Below, in pieces: positions 58,246 to 58,521 of a DNA stretch of 58,521 nt. The stretch lies in NCBI GenBank assembly GCA_031549485.1, contig JAVBPR010000005.1, forward strand, positions 1 through 58,521. Reading direction: 5' to 3'. The notes under the pieces are model-generated. The model was not told the DNA's origin. It ran no database searches and saw only the letters and a list, made by a program, of their open reading frames with translations. Numbering within the stretch: position 1 is the first letter of the stretch; each line of letters starts with the position of its first letter. Source of the stretch: JAVBPR01 sp031549485 (GTDB lineage Bacteria; Bacillota; Clostridia; Oscillospirales; Feifaniaceae). A program made the translations under genes and the position numbers.

Positions 58246-58521
58246 GTTTTACCTTTCCGTGTATTGCTGATTATTATGCCGCCATAAAAGCTGCTTTGGC
58301 AAAGAAGCTTTACCCCTGAAAAATATAAATACTGCTTATAAAACAATTTTAACATGTTGATTATATACATTCATCTGGAAAAAATCTCCAGTTAACCTAG
58401 ATTATAGAGCCGCTTTTGAAAATTTCATCTGTTTTATGATTATATGATTAAGCGCTTAATCGAGACGCAAAGCGGTATAGCGCAAATATTAAAACCTATC
58501 GATGAAAAGATACCCTTTTTT
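58246..58521. other. Window-end region with a 14-bp palindrome
   Basis: ATTAAGCGCTTAAT (58447-58460) is a perfect palindrome. An ATG at 58444 opens 26 codons (MIKRLIETQSGIAQIL...) that run off the window without a visible ribosome binding site, so a plus-strand gene here is possible but unsupported. Confidence 0.35.

Noticed and set aside
58444..58521. 26-codon open frame running off the window end
   Set aside because: Too short, no ribosome binding site and no recognisable motif; noted only in the end-region entry.

Overview
The window (58.5 kb, moderate GC with AT-rich intergenic gaps) looks like a chromosomal segment of an endospore-forming, anaerobic Gram-positive bacterium of the class Clostridia, most likely near the Oscillospirales/Ruminococcaceae. 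The evidence is a complete spoIIAA-spoIIAB-sigF operon, a DUF2508-bofA pair, S-layer-homology (SLH) surface proteins together with a CsaB-type pyruvyl transferase, meso-diaminopimelate dehydrogenase, ECF transporter S components, an L10-leader attenuator and strong GGAGG ribosome binding sites with many TTG starts. This placement is inference from gene content, not from a phylogeny.

Layout. 1-19.1 kb is a surface/accessory region: a truncated hybrid histidine kinase, a secreted MORN-like protein, a MalT-like LuxR regulator divergent from a 1946-residue duplicated SLH protein, a second SLH protein, an orphan pseudopilin with an acidic linker, a FucO-type alcohol dehydrogenase, an Imm5-like protein, a membrane protein, TrhA and a frameshifted helix-hairpin-helix gene. 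19.2-30.6 kb is metabolic and housekeeping: a Ca-type P-ATPase, MntP, a PhnB-like protein, Ddh, an ECF S component with DUF3842, a divergent type II topoisomerase pair, DUF2508-BofA and pyrophosphatase. 30.7-32.7 kb is a small accessory patch with two DNA-binding proteins, a decayed XRE regulator and a lipoprotein whose two substrate-binding lobes are in reversed order. 32.7-36.1 kb is rpmG-secE-nusG-rplK-rplA-rplJ-rplL on the minus strand, with an L10 leader and two probable L1-type hairpins; rpoB does not follow rplL.

36.3-43.4 kb holds a glycosyltransferase-CsaB fusion, RuvX, a DUF4180 protein and a third SLH protein carrying three near-identical 654-bp repeats. 43.8-51 kb holds a ribbon-helix-helix protein, the spoIIA operon, folC-valS and an MFS exporter. 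51-58.5 kb holds two XRE regulators around a shared operator region, a radical-SAM DNA repair pair behind a promoter that contains a perfect LexA (SOS) box, a probable 6S RNA, a split TSUP permease, a flavodoxin, TcdA, an ECF S component with a YwlG/TIGR01440 protein, and a YdcF protein.

How they fit. The SLH proteins and the CsaB fusion belong to one cell-wall display system: CsaB-type enzymes pyruvylate the secondary wall polymer that SLH domains bind. The MalT-like regulator is a candidate controller of the largest SLH protein. The SOS box ties the uncharacterised radical-SAM pair to DNA damage. No CRISPR array, tRNA, rRNA or intact transposase was found.
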